From positions 24,006,001-24,070,000 of the forward strand of contig OX940863.1 in the NCBI GenBank assembly GCA_954871525.1: a DNA stretch of 64,000 bases, written 5' to 3'. The notes below the pieces were generated by a model, which was not told the DNA's origin, did not search any database, and saw only the letters and a program-made list of their open reading frames with translations. Of this stretch, positions 40,793-51,658 are shown one piece after another. The translations under genes were made by a program, and so were the position numbers. Source of the DNA: Parietaria judaica (Eukaryota; Streptophyta; Magnoliopsida; Rosales; Urticaceae). Numbering within the stretch: position 1 is the first letter of the stretch; each line of letters begins with the position of its first letter.

Positions 40793-43700
40793 TCTATATA
40801 ATATATATATATGTATATATTTTGTATATATGTTTGATATATATCTAAGAAATCAAGAGAAGAAACAGGAACTATAGTACTTGGCTATGGAAACGCAAAG
40901 GAATGTGTGTTATGAGCTTTGTTGAGTGATAGATAGATATGTCATGGTTATATATATGTGTGTATGTCTATATGTAAGTCATATTAATTGTGTATGTATT
41001 ATTATTATAATTTATATATAGTGGAGAAAACGACATGTTACGTAGGTCATTACTCATTAGCTTTATATAAATTTATAATTATATACCAAAATTTAAAATT
41101 TAATTATAAGTTGTTGGTTTTGGTCTCTCCGTTTTGCTTATTTTTTTATATTATATTAAATAGGGATTCATGAACTCGATGGGTATTACATAGCACTTTG
41201 TCTTTCTTTGGTCATTAGTGGACCCAGCACTACTATATATATATATCATTATATGTATAAATCTATATATACTTAGATAGATATGTGTGTGTATACATAA
41301 AAACATAGAGTTAGGTTCACTAATTCGTACATCTTAATATTTAAGTGTTGTATTTACTAATTATAGCATTCCTGTTGTACATAAAATCTAAGGATTTTGT
41401 GAAGATATGAATAATTTATAGATTTAATATAACTAATGAGCACAAATATGTTAACTAATTAATTTATTTATTTATTGTTCATCTTATATTGAAGCTCTAG
41501 TAGAAAAAGACGTATGCTACAATAAATTTTTAGAGTAATAATTCTGAAATCTTTACTTTTATCTATAAATTCATAAAATAGGAAGTGTGATTGTTCTTTA
41601 TGCAACACCAAAATTACGTTGTCGATGTTAGGCATGACATAATAATTGTAATTGAAGCACTTATTAAAAAAAAAAAAAAAAACTAGACATAATCATCAAC
41701 ACCTAACTTTCAATTTAAGAGCTATAATTAAGTGTAGGCCATGAAAATAACTCAAATTTAAAGCCAAGGAGCTCAATTGAGGTCCATATATGTAGCTCAA
41801 CGTGGGAGCCAAACTAAGTGCTTAACATAATCATAATTTCAAGTTTCTATTATTATTATTATAAATGTCCCATTTAAAATGTGAAAAATATAATTATGTC
41901 GTAAGACAATACTAATTAATAATTATGACCATGAATCGATGTCATAATTCATATTGCCTTTAAACTTCGTTCACGTGAGTGGATACCAAATATTTGTCAC
42001 CACATTGAAACTCTTGTCATCGTCTTTCTCACAATAATATATCAACTTGGTGTTATATATCTATTTTTCTGTTTCTTTTATGTCATATATGTACTATCAT
42101 TATCTACACACTTAAAACCCAAAGGAAAATGATATATATTGTTTCTTGACTCTTGAGTAATTGGCATAAACGGCCCTTAAACTTAGTCACTTTCTTCATC
42201 TTGCCCCCTAGACTAGTTATTTTGGCAACGATCTCCACTATTTTCCCAAAAAGTTGCCCCTTGAAGTAATAAAAATGGCGGAAAATGTTCATTTTATTAA
42301 TTATTTCTCTCGATTTTTCTTATTTTATACTAGACCTTCTTCAAGAACTACACTGTGTGATTGCTCAGAGAAAACACAATGTAATATATTGATTGTGTTC
42401 GACAACTAATTGATCGAAAATATATCCTCGAGCAAGTCATTGGTTTAGCACAAATTTACATTTTTTGTCAACTTTTTTTTTACGCCTAAAGAGGTTACTT
42501 AAAAAAAAATAGAAGCTTTCCTTCCAAAAAAATTAAAGTTCAAAGACCTTAATTACTCTTTTTTGTCATTGTTTTCCAGCTATTTTCTTTATTTCTATTT
42601 TTGTAATTTGGAGTAGAATATTGTATATGTCTTGGTTTTTATCTACTCGTCCTCATTCAGAAAATTTGACAGTCAAGAAAATTCGATCATATTATTCGGC
42701 TAAAAATAAAGTGTGCAAAACCATAAATGGGTGACGAATTAGCCGAACTAGTTTGTTTGGATTAGAGAAAAACGAGAGACATATAGTAAATAAATTAAAA
42801 AAGGTTTGTCTTACTCTTAACAACTCATGAAATTAGAGTATTAACTATATTAAAAATGGTAATATTCCACTAATTAAGGAGATTATTAATTGAGCAACTT
42901 GGAATTAGTGCCCCTAGTTTTTTTTTTTTGAGTCACAAAGCACTCAATAAAAAGAAAAACACTCGACTTTGAGTGAGAAATCATATTATTCCTCATGAAA
43001 ACAACACCACATTCTATGTGCTATGCTATGCTTTCTTTAATTTTTATTTTTTCTTTAATTAGAATATAGAGCACTACAATACGTGCATGTGTGTGCATAT
43101 TAAAATAGGAATTGGGCACGTAAAATAAGGAGAACTTCTAAAAAGAAAGAGACATTCTTAAAGAAATATATTATACAAATATAGGATAAATTAGTTAGGC
43201 GCTAAACATCCATCCACTAAAGCAATATATATTAATTATATATATCCTCGCATGGCCGGGTTGGTATCTACAAGGCACAAGATAAAATGAAAATAATAAT
43301 AATAATATATATAATATTAACAAATATATATGTTATTTTATTTTCATGGTCACTCGATGCTTATTTCCACGAAAGGTCATCTTCGTATAGTTTAAGAACT
43401 ATCAAGTTGATCAGTTCACAACGATGCGTCACTTATTTTCTACAACGAAACATGTAAGAAAGTAAGAAAGGAAGAGCATAAAAACTCCCAACGACCGAGG
43501 AAAAAAACATGCGAACTTTGCATTATGCTTATGTATATCATATGTGTATGTATGTATATGTATGTAATCTTGCATAAGAAAGCAATTCAATACATTATTA
43601 TATTGCTCACGAAAGAAAAACTTACCACATCATTCTTACGTGGAATTTTTCTTAGCAAGTAATAATATACTAATTAATAGATAATTATCATAAGCACTCG

Positions 43701-45750
43701 ACCAATTTTATATTATCGAGTGCATGGTTAAACCTGGTTAATAACTTTGTTTATATAAATACAGTTTTGAGTACTATCGACATAAAACTTAGAGAAAATA
43801 CCACATATACCTAATACATATTGCGTAAAAATTGTGTTCTCACTCCTACGAATATGAGATTATACCACTAGTGTGTACACCACTTCTCAGAAATGGTGGC
43901 CTGAGTGATCTCTTGTATCCGGATATATAAGATTATTATGTTAAAAACATGCACGGAAGAATAAATGGCAAATATTTTGTTACTCCAATTTGTATGATCT
44001 AATTAATATGGATAACAACTATTCTTGAGGGTGCTTCGCGGAATAATCGAACTCCATTCTAGATAACCAAAACAAAAAAGATCATATTTTGTGAGAAACT
44101 CCTTCAAAAACTAACAAAATATACTCTGATTTTCATTGACGATTTAGAAACCTCAAAACTACATATCTCCGCCAAAATGTAAAATTATTAGTTAGGAACG
44201 ACCTGTCAATATTTCATGACAATATCATTAATTGGACAAACTGAACATTATGATGATTTTACTATCTTTCTCCTCAACTTCTTCTAAGTCCCCAAAAGTC
44301 CCCAAAAGATCATGACAATAATCCACATTGTTGTTCCACACCGTATAGGGAAAATATTCGACAAGTATTGACAATAATTACCAAAAAAAAAAAAAAAAAA
44401 AAAAAAAAAAACGTGATATATACACGCTATTTTGCAACGTAACATAGACAAAAAAAGCCAACCATAAAACTCACTTCACTTTTTAGCTCAAACTTGTATT
44501 GTAATTGTTATTTGTTAAGTATCATGAAGTTCACCTTAACAATGAGAGCAACACTTATGACTTTATTTAAACACTGCTAAATATTTATGTGTTATTCATA
44601 TCGAATAATAGGGCAATGCAGTTGATATATAAGAAAAATCTAATCATCAATTACATATACGCAAATTCTTTAATAAATCTATATATATGTGTGTTTAAAC
44701 CATATCATAAATGCTTCGAAGTTGAACAACGTCCCAGCAGTTGGTCAACGAATACGACTCGTTCGCAGAGTTTTTTCATGAATATTATTTAATATTTGGC
44801 TAAGTGAAACGTCTAAAGAAGCAGACATATAATATATTTACGTTTAAAATAAATTATCTCATATGATAATGACAAGAATATGCGATAAATGCACAAACCA
44901 AAGGCCTTATTCTCTTCTTTCAAAAAAGAAAAGAAAAGAAGGCCTTATTCTTCGAAACTATGACTATTATTGCCGAGTGTCACTATATAAGAATGTTAAA
45001 ATCAACATATATTATATTATATTATATGATTTAAGTTGGTGGAGCATATAGTAAGCTTTCATGATTAAATTATTTATAATTTAGACCAATAACTTAGTCA
45101 ATTCTCCATGAAACCTGCATTTGATTGAGCGTTGTAGAATATTAAAATATTCGTCTATTAATTGGATGAATATTATTTATTTATTAATAGGAAAAACAAA
45201 GTTTTTTGCCTTAGGAATAATCAAGCATTTTAGTTAGCACACACATCATGAGCCACTCCTTATAGATATAATATAATTTAATAGAGATAATTATTAATAC
45301 TTATCCATCAATCTTTAATTCAGGTGTTTAATTTGACTTTGGTAACATTTTTTAATCTTAGTGATTGTTTGGATAAAACGATTAAACAATATTATATTAA
45401 TGGGAACAACAAAAAGTATTGACATTATGCTTGTAAATTTTAAAAGAGGTTCTTCTTTGAGTACAATCATCATAGAAGAAGATAGAATCGTTGTAAAAAG
45501 TTCAAAATTAGTATCATTAAGTTGAATAAGATTTTTAATAACTATAATAAAGGTACAAGAAGCAAAAATAGGCGAATGTTGCATCCATTATTTTTGTAAA
45601 GGGAAATTGAATACCTTTTTTAGAGTGCGGAAATTGTATTTACCTAATATCCGATTTTTTGGTTGTGATAAAAAAAAAATTTAATTTTCTACCTGCACTT
45701 GTCGCTACAAAGAATGTGATCAAAATAAATTAAAATATTAATCACTGTAT
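40793..45750. other. Gene-free AT-rich region
   Basis: Nearly 5 kb with no recognisable coding region, RNA gene or bounded transposon. It includes the upstream region of the LURP gene (first few hundred bases), many TATA/ATAT tracts, an A-run of about 30 at 44381-44410, and an ACGGCCCTTAAACTTAG segment near 42171 that resembles MITE ends but has no partner. Confidence 0.6.
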
Positions 45751-45920
45751 TGTTAGACTCAGGTGTGGCCCATTGGCCACATTTTAATTCAATGGTTTAT
45801 TAATAAAATAAATAAATCCTATTATTTTAATAAAATAAAACTAAATTCCTATTGTTATGCGTATTTTCTTGAGCCTAGAAAAATTAAGGCCCAAGACATA
45901 TTAGGCCCACTAAATCGACT

Positions 45921-46400
45921 TTGACCCGCTCAGGAAAAGTCAAAACCAAACCGGCCCGGAAAAGTAAACAAAAAGTCAACGGTACCGGCCCGGAAAAGTC
46001 AACAAAAAGTCAACGGGACCGACCCGGAAAGTCAACCCAAAAAGTCAACGGACCCGATCCTAGAGGTCAACCGAAAAGTCAACAAAAAGTCAACCCGAAC
46101 TCACTCGGGAAATGTCGACTCGGCCCGGCCTAAAAACATGCCTTCGGGGCGCGCCGCGCGCCCCGAAGCCTAAAACATGCCTTCGGGGCGCGCCGCGCGC
46201 CCCGAAGGCAAAATCATGCCTTCGGGGCGCGCCGCGCGCCCCGAAGGAAAAAACATGCCTTCGGGGCGCGCCGCGCGCCCCGAAGGCCAAAACATGCCTT
46301 CGGGGCGCGCCGCGCGCCCCGAAGGCCAAAACATGCCTTCGGGGCACGCCGCGCGCCCCGAAGGCATGAAATTGAACTTCCGACCCTCTATAAATACGAG
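45921..46400 (+). promoter_or_regulatory. LTR promoter with clustered W-boxes and TATA box
   Basis: Ten TTGAC[C/T] W-boxes occur in about 175 bases: TTGACC at 45921 on the plus strand and nine AGTCAA/GGTCAA on the other (near 45939, 45975, 45999, 46009, 46031, 46043, 46066, 46078, 46089). W-boxes bind WRKY factors. The palindrome array follows, then CTCTATAAATACGAG at about 46385. Together this looks like a stress-responsive LTR promoter. The binding is inference. Confidence 0.65.
46141..46364. repeat. Array of six 29-bp GC palindromes, period 39
   Basis: Units start at 46141, 46180, 46219, 46258, 46297 and 46336. Each has a 13-bp stem (CCTTCGGGGCGCG) around CCG and its inverted complement; spacers are 10 bases with CATG. 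Unit 1 ends C instead of G and unit 6 has one stem change (GCACG). As 39 is a multiple of three, both strands are open and spell repeats of MPSGRAARPEG-like peptide. The 3' LTR keeps one unit (49752-49780). Confidence 0.97.
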
Positions 46401-46795
46401 GGCACCCCCGCCACAATCGGCAAGCACTCCCGAAGCCAAAAAACCTCTGTTTCCCGTTTATTCATAAATTCCGACTCAAATACTCGACTAATGTTGAGCG
46501 TCGGAGCGGGCGACAGAGGACCCCCCCTCTGTTCCCCTTCGGAGTTCACGTTTTTCTACTCTTTTTACAGGAACGGAGGCAGGTTATACAGGGAAGATTT
46601 CCGGCCTATCAAGACCGAAGATCAAGCTTCGAAGCCCATTCCGACCGTCAAGCGGGCGTTGGGCCCGGCCCAAAATCAAGACCTGGGCCGCATTCAAGTT
46701 AATCAAATTTTAGGCATTAACATTTGGCGCTAGAAGGAGGGACCCCGACAAGTTCAAAGCCTCGGAGTCCCGCCAGCAAAACTTTCATACATTAC

Positions 46796-46960
46796 CTCTC
46801 GACGAACAGGTTTCGAAGAGACGCACAGGTCAAGAAAATGACGAACAGGTTTTTAAGAGATGAACAGGTCACGAAAGACGAACAAATTTCGAAGAGATGA
46901 ACAAGTTACAAATAGACGTACAGGTCACGATAATGACGAACAGGTCACGGGAATGGCTAA
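46796..46960. repeat. Short irregular tandem repeat GACGAACAGGT
   Basis: About eight imperfect copies of GACGAACAGGTNNCGAAGAGA-like words, just inside the nested element. Confidence 0.75.
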
Positions 46961-47339
46961 AGAGACGCCTAGAGTTCAACACCATCAACAGGGAATGTTT
47001 GAACACAAAAGCTAACACGTTCTTTGTCGTCCGACTACCTCAAGACTTGTCTCATCGTCACTAAGTCCTAGACGTTCCTCCATCGTCAACAAACCTTATG
47101 ATTCGTCTCGATCGTCAGCAATTTTCAAGACCCGTTCTCAATCAAATCAATACTCACAACGATCAAGGATGCAATTCGAATAATAAAAGCGATTATATTC
47201 AAATTGAGAAGAACGCAAAAATAAAAATCGAATATATCTTACAAGTTTTCTCCTCATTGTTAAACATATACAAATCAAAAGAAAGAACATATTGAAAAAA
47301 TATGTATTCATATTCAAATAAAAGTCAAAATTGTCGATG

Positions 47340-48110
47340 AACAGCTCGAGTCGACGGAGTTTCACCGACAAAACCTCCGCAAACACCGGCGGCTCCACAG
47401 CGTCCCACCGCCTTGCGCGTACCTAGGCAAAAGCCCTCACGCTACCTAGATCTGGAACCGAAAGTCCATCGGACGCCGCCAAAACCGTCGGGGCATCCAG
47501 AGCTCAGCCGGAAAGAGCCACGCGCACGCCGGCATAGTCAACCACCTCTGCTCCGCCACCTGCTAAACCCACAACCCCAAGACTTCAAACAGGGCCTAGA
47601 ATTAGCGAAGGCTCGAGCAACGCCTTGAAACTTTGAAGATCCCGGGCGAACGGGGATCTCCGCCGAAAGCTCTTCGCCGGCAAGCCATCACCGGGCAACG
47701 CCCCCTCGGACGGCGACGCTTCCCCAGCCCCTGCGTCGCGTGCCATGGACGACGGGAAAGCTTTGTGCAAGTCTAGATCATCACGCCGGACTCCACCACG
47801 CGCCGCCGCGATCGTCGCTGGACCTAAAGCTCCGCCGGAGGGTTCTGCGCACAAGCCCCCAAGTGCGGCGTCCTCTGTGTCGCCTCTCTCGGATTCGAGA
47901 TCTCCACGCACGTCGACAACCTCAAGGCTCCCTGAGGGAGCTCCGTCGGCCTCACGCTACCTGCAAACGCCGCCACACAGGACTCTCGTGTTCCCATCAG
48001 CGCACGACGGCGACCTCCGGCGACCGAGGAATGTAGCGGCGAAGAAGGAAGAAGGGTCGAATTGGCTCTCCTCTGGTCGACCTAGAAAGAAAAAAAAACA
48101 AAGGAGATAA
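47340..48110. other. GC-rich block of unknown origin in the nested element
   Basis: Sharply GC-rich against its surroundings, with open frames on both strands (for example 47745-48110 + and 47585-47911 -) of low-complexity Arg/Pro/Ser composition. None shows a recognisable domain. It may be captured host DNA or ordinary retroelement leader. Confidence 0.45.
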
Positions 48111-48479
48111 AAGCTCCCTTATCAATCGAAAAGAAAAAGAAAAATGAAAAAAGAACCACTTTTGGCTCTTACTGCTCGAGTTCGACGAAGGAGAACAAAA
48201 TGCAAAAAGAAAGAAAAAATTATTAAAGTATATAAAATACATATACAAGCTGCAAAAAAAAAAAAAAAAAGGGTGAACAAAAAAAGATATATATACATAT
48301 ATATAAATGGATATATGTCCTAAAATCAAAGAAAATGTATATGTAATGTATATACAATTCTGAAATGAAAAATATATATACACATAAAGAATATAAAGGA
48401 TCCACTTTCTCGGAACTCGAAAAAAGACGATTGAAGCCCGACCAAATAAAGACGATGGTCGAGATCTGAATCACAAAAA

Positions 48480-49290
48480 CAACGTCGAAGTTCCGAATCA
48501 AGGAAATACCAACGGACAAAGTCCAATACCCGACGACGACGCCGGAGACTCGTCAGGGAAAAACGACGGTCATAGTCCAAAACGCGACGACGACGCCGGA
48601 GACTCATCAGGGGAAATCAACGGACAACGTCCGAAACCCGACGCCGCCGCCAAAGGCTCATCAGGGCGAGACCACGACCAAAGTCCGAAGTTCGAAGCCC
48701 GAAGACGACGCCAAAGGCTCATCAGGGCGAGACGACGACCAAAGTCCAAAGTCCGAAGCCCGAAGACGACGCTAAAGGCTCATCAGGGAAAAACGACAGA
48801 CAAAGTCCGATACCCAACGACGATGCCGGAGGCTCATTAGGGAAAATCAACGAACAAAGTCCGAAACCCGACGACGACGCCGAAGGCTCATCAGGGCATG
48901 ACAGCGACCAAAGTCCGAAGCCCGAAGACGTTGCCAAAGGCTTATCAGGAAAAGTGATGGCTGAATTCCGATACCGGACGATGACGTCAAAGGCTCATCA
49001 GGGAAAATAAATAAACAAAGTCCGAAACCCGAAAACGACGCCAGAGGCTCATCAGAGAAAATCGGCGGACAAAGTCCAAAACCCGACGACGACGCCGGAG
49101 TCTCATCAGGGAAAATCAACAGACAAAGTTCAAAACCCGACGACGACGCCAGAGGCTCATCAGGGAAAATCAGCAAGCACGGTTCAAAATCCGACGACGA
49201 CGTCGGAGGCTCATCAGGGAGAGACGACGGACAAAGTCCGACACCCGATGACGACGCCGGAAGCTCGTCAAGGAAAAACGACGAGCAAAG
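48480..49290. repeat. 54-bp tandem array, about 14 copies
   Basis: Unit phases read at 48541, 48595, 48649, 48771, 48825 and 48879, mostly 54 apart, with two 61-base units. Each contains a GACGACGCCGGAGGCTCATC-like word. On the minus strand the array stays open and encodes an 18-residue unit like DEPLASSSGFGLCLFIFP. The array is satellite-like and lies in the non-coding interior. Confidence 0.9.
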
Positions 49291-49738
49291 CCTGAACAAA
49301 CAAAAATGACGGATGAGATCGGAATCACGGAGACAACGGTCAAGATTCCGAATCAAGGAAACGAAGTCGAAAACGACGTCGAAGACGCGACCCGAACAAA
49401 GGGAAAAGAGGCCGTCAAGATCTGAATCACAGAGACGACGTCGAAATTCAAAATCACATAGACTACAATGGTCAAAATACGAATCACAAAAAACGGCGAT
49501 CGAAGTCCGAACAACGAGGACAACATCAAAGACTCGACCCGAATCACGGGAAAGATGAGTGTCAAGATCCGAATCATGGAAAACAACACAACGGTTACAG
49601 TTCCAATCATGGCAACGTCGTCAAAGACTCAATCCGAGAAAAATCTACGGTCAACGTCCTATTTACGCAAACGACAATCAAGATCTGAAAAACGAAAATG
49701 ACGTTGAAAATCTGTTTCACGGAAAATAAGGCGGCCAA

Positions 49739-50197
49739 AGGCAAAATCATGCCTTCGGGGCGCGCCGCGCGCCCCGAAGGCATGAAATCGAACTTCCGAC
49801 CCTCTATAAATACGAGGGCACCCCCGCCACAATCGGCAAGCACTCCCGAAGCCAAAAAACCTCTGTTTCCCGTTTATTCATAAATTCCGACTCAAATACT
49901 CGACTAATGTTGAGCGTCGGAGCGGGCGACAGAGGACCCCCCTCTGTTCCCCTTCGGAGTTCACGTTTTTCTACTCTTTTTACAGGAACGGAGGCAGGTT
50001 ATACAGGGAAGATTTCCGGCCTATCAAGACCGAAGATCAAGCTTCGAAGCCCATTCCGACCGTCAAGCGGGCTTCGAAGCCCATTCCGACCGTCAAGCGG
50101 GCTTCGAAGCCCATTCCGACCGTCAAGCGGGCGTTGGGCCCGGCCCAAAATCAAGACCTGGGCCGCATTCAAGTTAATCAAATTTTAGGCATTAACA
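49739..50197 (+). repeat. Truncated 3' LTR of the nested element
   Basis: Contains one palindrome (49752-49780), TATAAATA near 49805, and three tandem copies of a 30-base unit GCTTCGAAGCCCATTCCGAC... at 50041-50130 (one copy in the 5' LTR). The first ~375 bases of the LTR, including the W-boxes, are missing. Confidence 0.88.
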
Positions 50198-50513
50198 CCT
50201 ATTATACCTTGATGGTGTGTGTATATATAAAGAAAACCCCCAGGAATTGGTCTTCTCTCTACCTACTTAAGTTTTCCTCTCCATCAAACCAACATTGTCA
50301 CACTAAAGAGGATAAGAGAGAGAAACACAATTCTGGTGATTAATCGTTTTCGCTACTGTTCGTGTCATGGATCAAAGGACATTTTCTTGATCTAATATTC
50401 TAATGTGAAAATCATCTTGTTCTAAGATCTTGGCCAATAATATGTTGTATGCAAATATGCAATATTAGAGAATCGGTTTGCATAATCATGTATGAATTAA
50501 ATTAATGCTTACA

Positions 50514-50530
50514 TGTGGTATGAGAGCCTT
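50514..50530 (+). other. Primer-binding site of the outer element
   Basis: TGTGGTATGAGAGCC follows the LTR end; one base from the tRNA-Met complementary TGGTATCAGAGCC. The inverted sister at about 55555-55569 has TAGTATCAGAGCC. Confidence 0.75.
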
Positions 50531-50715
50531 GATTGTTGAACATATGATTTTTCTATAACGTGTTTGATTTATTTGTTCTCTTATGCATTATAAAGTTCAC
50601 GTCGATACGTTTATACGTTTATAAGTCGATACGTTTTAAAGTCGATATGTTTTTGTTCTTCTTTGACATATATGCAAAATTTTAATTTCATGACTGAATC
50701 TTGATATGCCGTGAG

Positions 50716-51234
50716 TATTAGGGAATAATCACCGAATCCCCTTTGAACCGAAGACGAAATAATGGCAAGAAATGAAATAAAAATGACACCGGAGATTATA
50801 GTGGTTCACCCCCAATGCGGGAGGTACGTCCACTTGCCGCTTGCAAATATGATCCACTAGAATCTCCAACGGAGTTGTTCGAATACACCCTCGAGCTCAC
50901 TCACTCTTCCCTTGTGTTTACAAGTGTTTCTCACTTCAAGAACAAAACCCCTTTGTTCTTCCCTTAACCAGAAATGGTGGCTGAAACAGAGAAACTAAAG
51001 CCCTCACAACACAAGCTTTTTTCTCCAAGCTCTTCACACAAAGCTCTCACCTTTTCTCTCTTCTTTGAGGAGGAAGAAACCCACGAGCTCTATTTTTTTC
51101 CCGTTGGTCAAAGCTTCTCCAAGAAGACAACTTTAGCATCATGAAAGTCTAAAAGCAATGGAAGAGGAAATACCAATATTACCCCTAAGCTAATCACGAC
51201 TTTCCCAATTGAATTAGGCTTCACATAAATAACA
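50716..51234. mobile_element. Solo LTR, TRIM-like, 519 bp
   Basis: Inserted in the outer leader: GTGAG duplications at 50711-50715 and 51235-51239; the inverted sister leader has an uninterrupted GTGAGTTGC at this point. Ends TATTAGGG...AATAACA (TG start mutated to TA). Internal text such as GTGGTTCACCCCCAATGCGG resembles small non-autonomous LTR elements of plants. Confidence 0.8.
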
Positions 51235-51658
51235 GTGAGTTGCTTTTATTGTTGGGATTATAATATGCAATTGATTTGTTATTGCTTTGATTTATCAAGA
51301 TATATTAGTCGAATTCAATTTACTATGATTCTTTCATATTTGAAACGATTAAAGTTTTGAATTTGTTCTTGTTATATATTTTATCAAAGATCAATACTGA
51401 CATTATTTTTTCGTAATAGTTAGTGTCGTATAAAGCTTGAAAGCTTGCATGGATGAGTGTTTTGATCTTCTAAACCATGTATAAAAATCTTATTTATGAT
51501 TTAAAATACAATATATATTTTTTACAGTTTAGAAATTACGTGTTGGTTTATTCGCGGCCAATTTTACTTTATTTTTTCAAATAAAATTTGAAAGTGACTA
51601 TTATCTCGGATAAAATTATCCACTCTTTTGGGTTCTATAACCACCACACACCCAATCT

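Larger units (their letters stand above)
45853..46722 (+). repeat. 5' LTR of the nested element
   Basis: 870 bases with a W-box cluster, six palindromes, then TATAAATA near 46389. Its last ~390 bases match 49780-50197 almost exactly except for the 30-bp unit copy number and one or two single-base differences. Confidence 0.88.
45853..50197 (+). mobile_element. 4.3-kb non-coding LTR retrotransposon nested in the LTR
   Basis: Starts TGTTATGCG, ends ATTAACA, with the 5-bp duplication CCTAT at 45848-45852 and 50198-50202. The 5' LTR is 870 bases (45853-46722) followed by a TTTGGCGCTAGAAGGAGGG primer site. The 3' LTR (about 49739-50197) has lost its first part. The interior encodes no retrotransposon protein: it holds short repeats, a GC-rich block and a 54-bp array. 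It is therefore a large non-autonomous (LARD-like) element that must borrow proteins. Confidence 0.88.
45751..50513 (+). mobile_element. LTR of a tRNA-Met-primed retroelement, interrupted by another element
   Basis: Begins TGTTAGACTC; the two parts, 45751-45852 and 50203-50513, total 413 bases once the insert is removed. After CA at 50513 comes TGTGGTATGAGAGCC, close to the tRNA-Met primer site TGGTATCAGAGCC. The reverse complement of 55570-55965 is the same LTR (396 bases), confirming the limits. The leader follows to about 53.8 kb. No gag-pol was seen. Confidence 0.85.

Noticed and set aside
42104..42292. Minus-strand ORF in the gene-free region
   Set aside because: Overlaps a MITE-like ACGGCCCTTAAACTTAG segment and has no domain; chance frame.
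46141..46364. CRISPR-like array of regular repeats
   Set aside because: Plant nuclear DNA, spacers are ten bases and nearly identical, and the repeats lie inside an LTR. It is a tandem palindrome array.
46112..46467. Overlapping open frames on both strands across the palindromes
   Set aside because: They arise because the unit is palindromic with a period divisible by three; no start context or domain supports a protein.
47585..48110. GC-rich open frames as real genes
   Set aside because: Low-complexity composition on both strands, no known domain, located in the interior of a non-coding retroelement.
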